From JAGTVB01 sp049282355 (lineage in GTDB: Bacteria > Pseudomonadota > Gammaproteobacteria > HK1), in NCBI GenBank assembly GCA_049282355.1, contig JBAPTW010000482.1:1-6394 (forward strand): a stretch of DNA of 6,394 bases, read 5' to 3'. The position numbers were made by a program, and so were the translations under genes. The notes below the pieces were generated by a model, which had not been told where the DNA came from, searched no databases, and saw nothing but the letters and a program-made list of their open reading frames with translations. Numbering within the stretch: position 1 is the first letter of the stretch; each line of letters begins with the position of its first letter. This document shows positions 6,363 through 6,394 of the stretch, one piece after another.

Positions 6363-6385
6363 AAAACGGCCAGTTATTTATTTAC
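6363..6385 (-). repeat. Right terminal inverted repeat of the insertion sequence
   Basis: Reads AAAACGG, then CCAGTTATTTATTTAC on the plus strand, the reverse complement of the left repeat with one mismatch. It starts 2 bases after the TAG that ends the full transposase frame. Nine more bases, ending CTTA, remain before the window ends. Confidence 0.85.
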
Positions 6386-6394
6386 TATTCCTTA

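Larger units (their letters stand above)
5083..6385 (+). mobile_element. Insertion sequence, ISAzo13-like, about 1.3 kb
   Basis: The element is bounded by terminal inverted repeats at 5083-5105 and 6363-6385, which match at 22 of 23 positions, and contains one transposase gene. The size fits single-ORF elements of the ISAzo13 family. Exact ends are uncertain. A further four bases (TAAG, 5074-5077 and complement at 6391-6394) match at the same distance outside both cores, so the element may reach 5074-6394, the last base of the window. With core ends, no target duplication is seen (flanks GTCAGC and TATTCC). It lies 122 bases after lhgO in the same orientation. Because the transposase carries a stop, this copy may not move on its own. 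Confidence 0.85.

Noticed and set aside
1..6394. CRISPR arrays, tRNA or rRNA genes, riboswitches, defence or toxin-antitoxin systems
   Set aside because: No regularly spaced repeats, cloverleaf-like sequence, rRNA blocks or recognisable defence domains were seen on either strand.

Overview
This 6.4 kb window looks like a bacterial chromosome fragment, probably from a proteobacterium. The organism call is inferred from protein resemblance: a class I photolyase C-terminus, a UspA-type stress protein, a YrbG-like Ca2+/cation antiporter, LhgO and an ISAzo13-like transposase. Base composition is mixed, and nothing in the window fixes the genus. The region looks accessory and partly decayed. It holds three sound larger genes (one cut by the window edge), two probable small genes, two gene remnants and one insertion sequence.

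Layout: (1) 1-693, the C-terminal, FAD-binding half of a photolyase, cut by the left edge. (2) 776-1000, the C-terminal end of a universal stress protein whose N-terminal part is absent. (3) 1012-2103, minus strand, a CaCA-family antiporter with both alpha-repeats intact; a strong Shine-Dalgarno places its start 21 bases inside the longest ORF. (4) 2104-2652, a non-coding gap with an AT-rich patch and short inverted repeats. (5) 2653-2775, plus, a 40-residue zinc-ribbon-like protein, facing (6) 2787-3002, minus, a 71-residue protein of unknown function with a near-perfect ribosome binding site. (7) 3230-3720, minus, a stretch that reads like a broken gene spread over two or more frames. (8) 3758-4960, plus, a complete L-2-hydroxyglutarate oxidase/dehydrogenase (lhgO) with a GTG start. 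(9) 5083-6385, a 1.3 kb insertion sequence with 23-bp terminal inverted repeats and a DDE transposase interrupted by an in-frame TGA near its C-terminus.

The genes do not form an obvious pathway. Photolyase (light-dependent DNA repair), a stress-protein remnant and a cation antiporter suit a stress-related neighbourhood, but orientation and spacing show no shared operon. lhgO stands alone, without a visible csiD or gabDTP-type partner. I found no convincing new multi-gene system. The items most worth following up are the convergent pair of small genes, the decayed minus-strand gene before lhgO, and the transposase with the premature stop.
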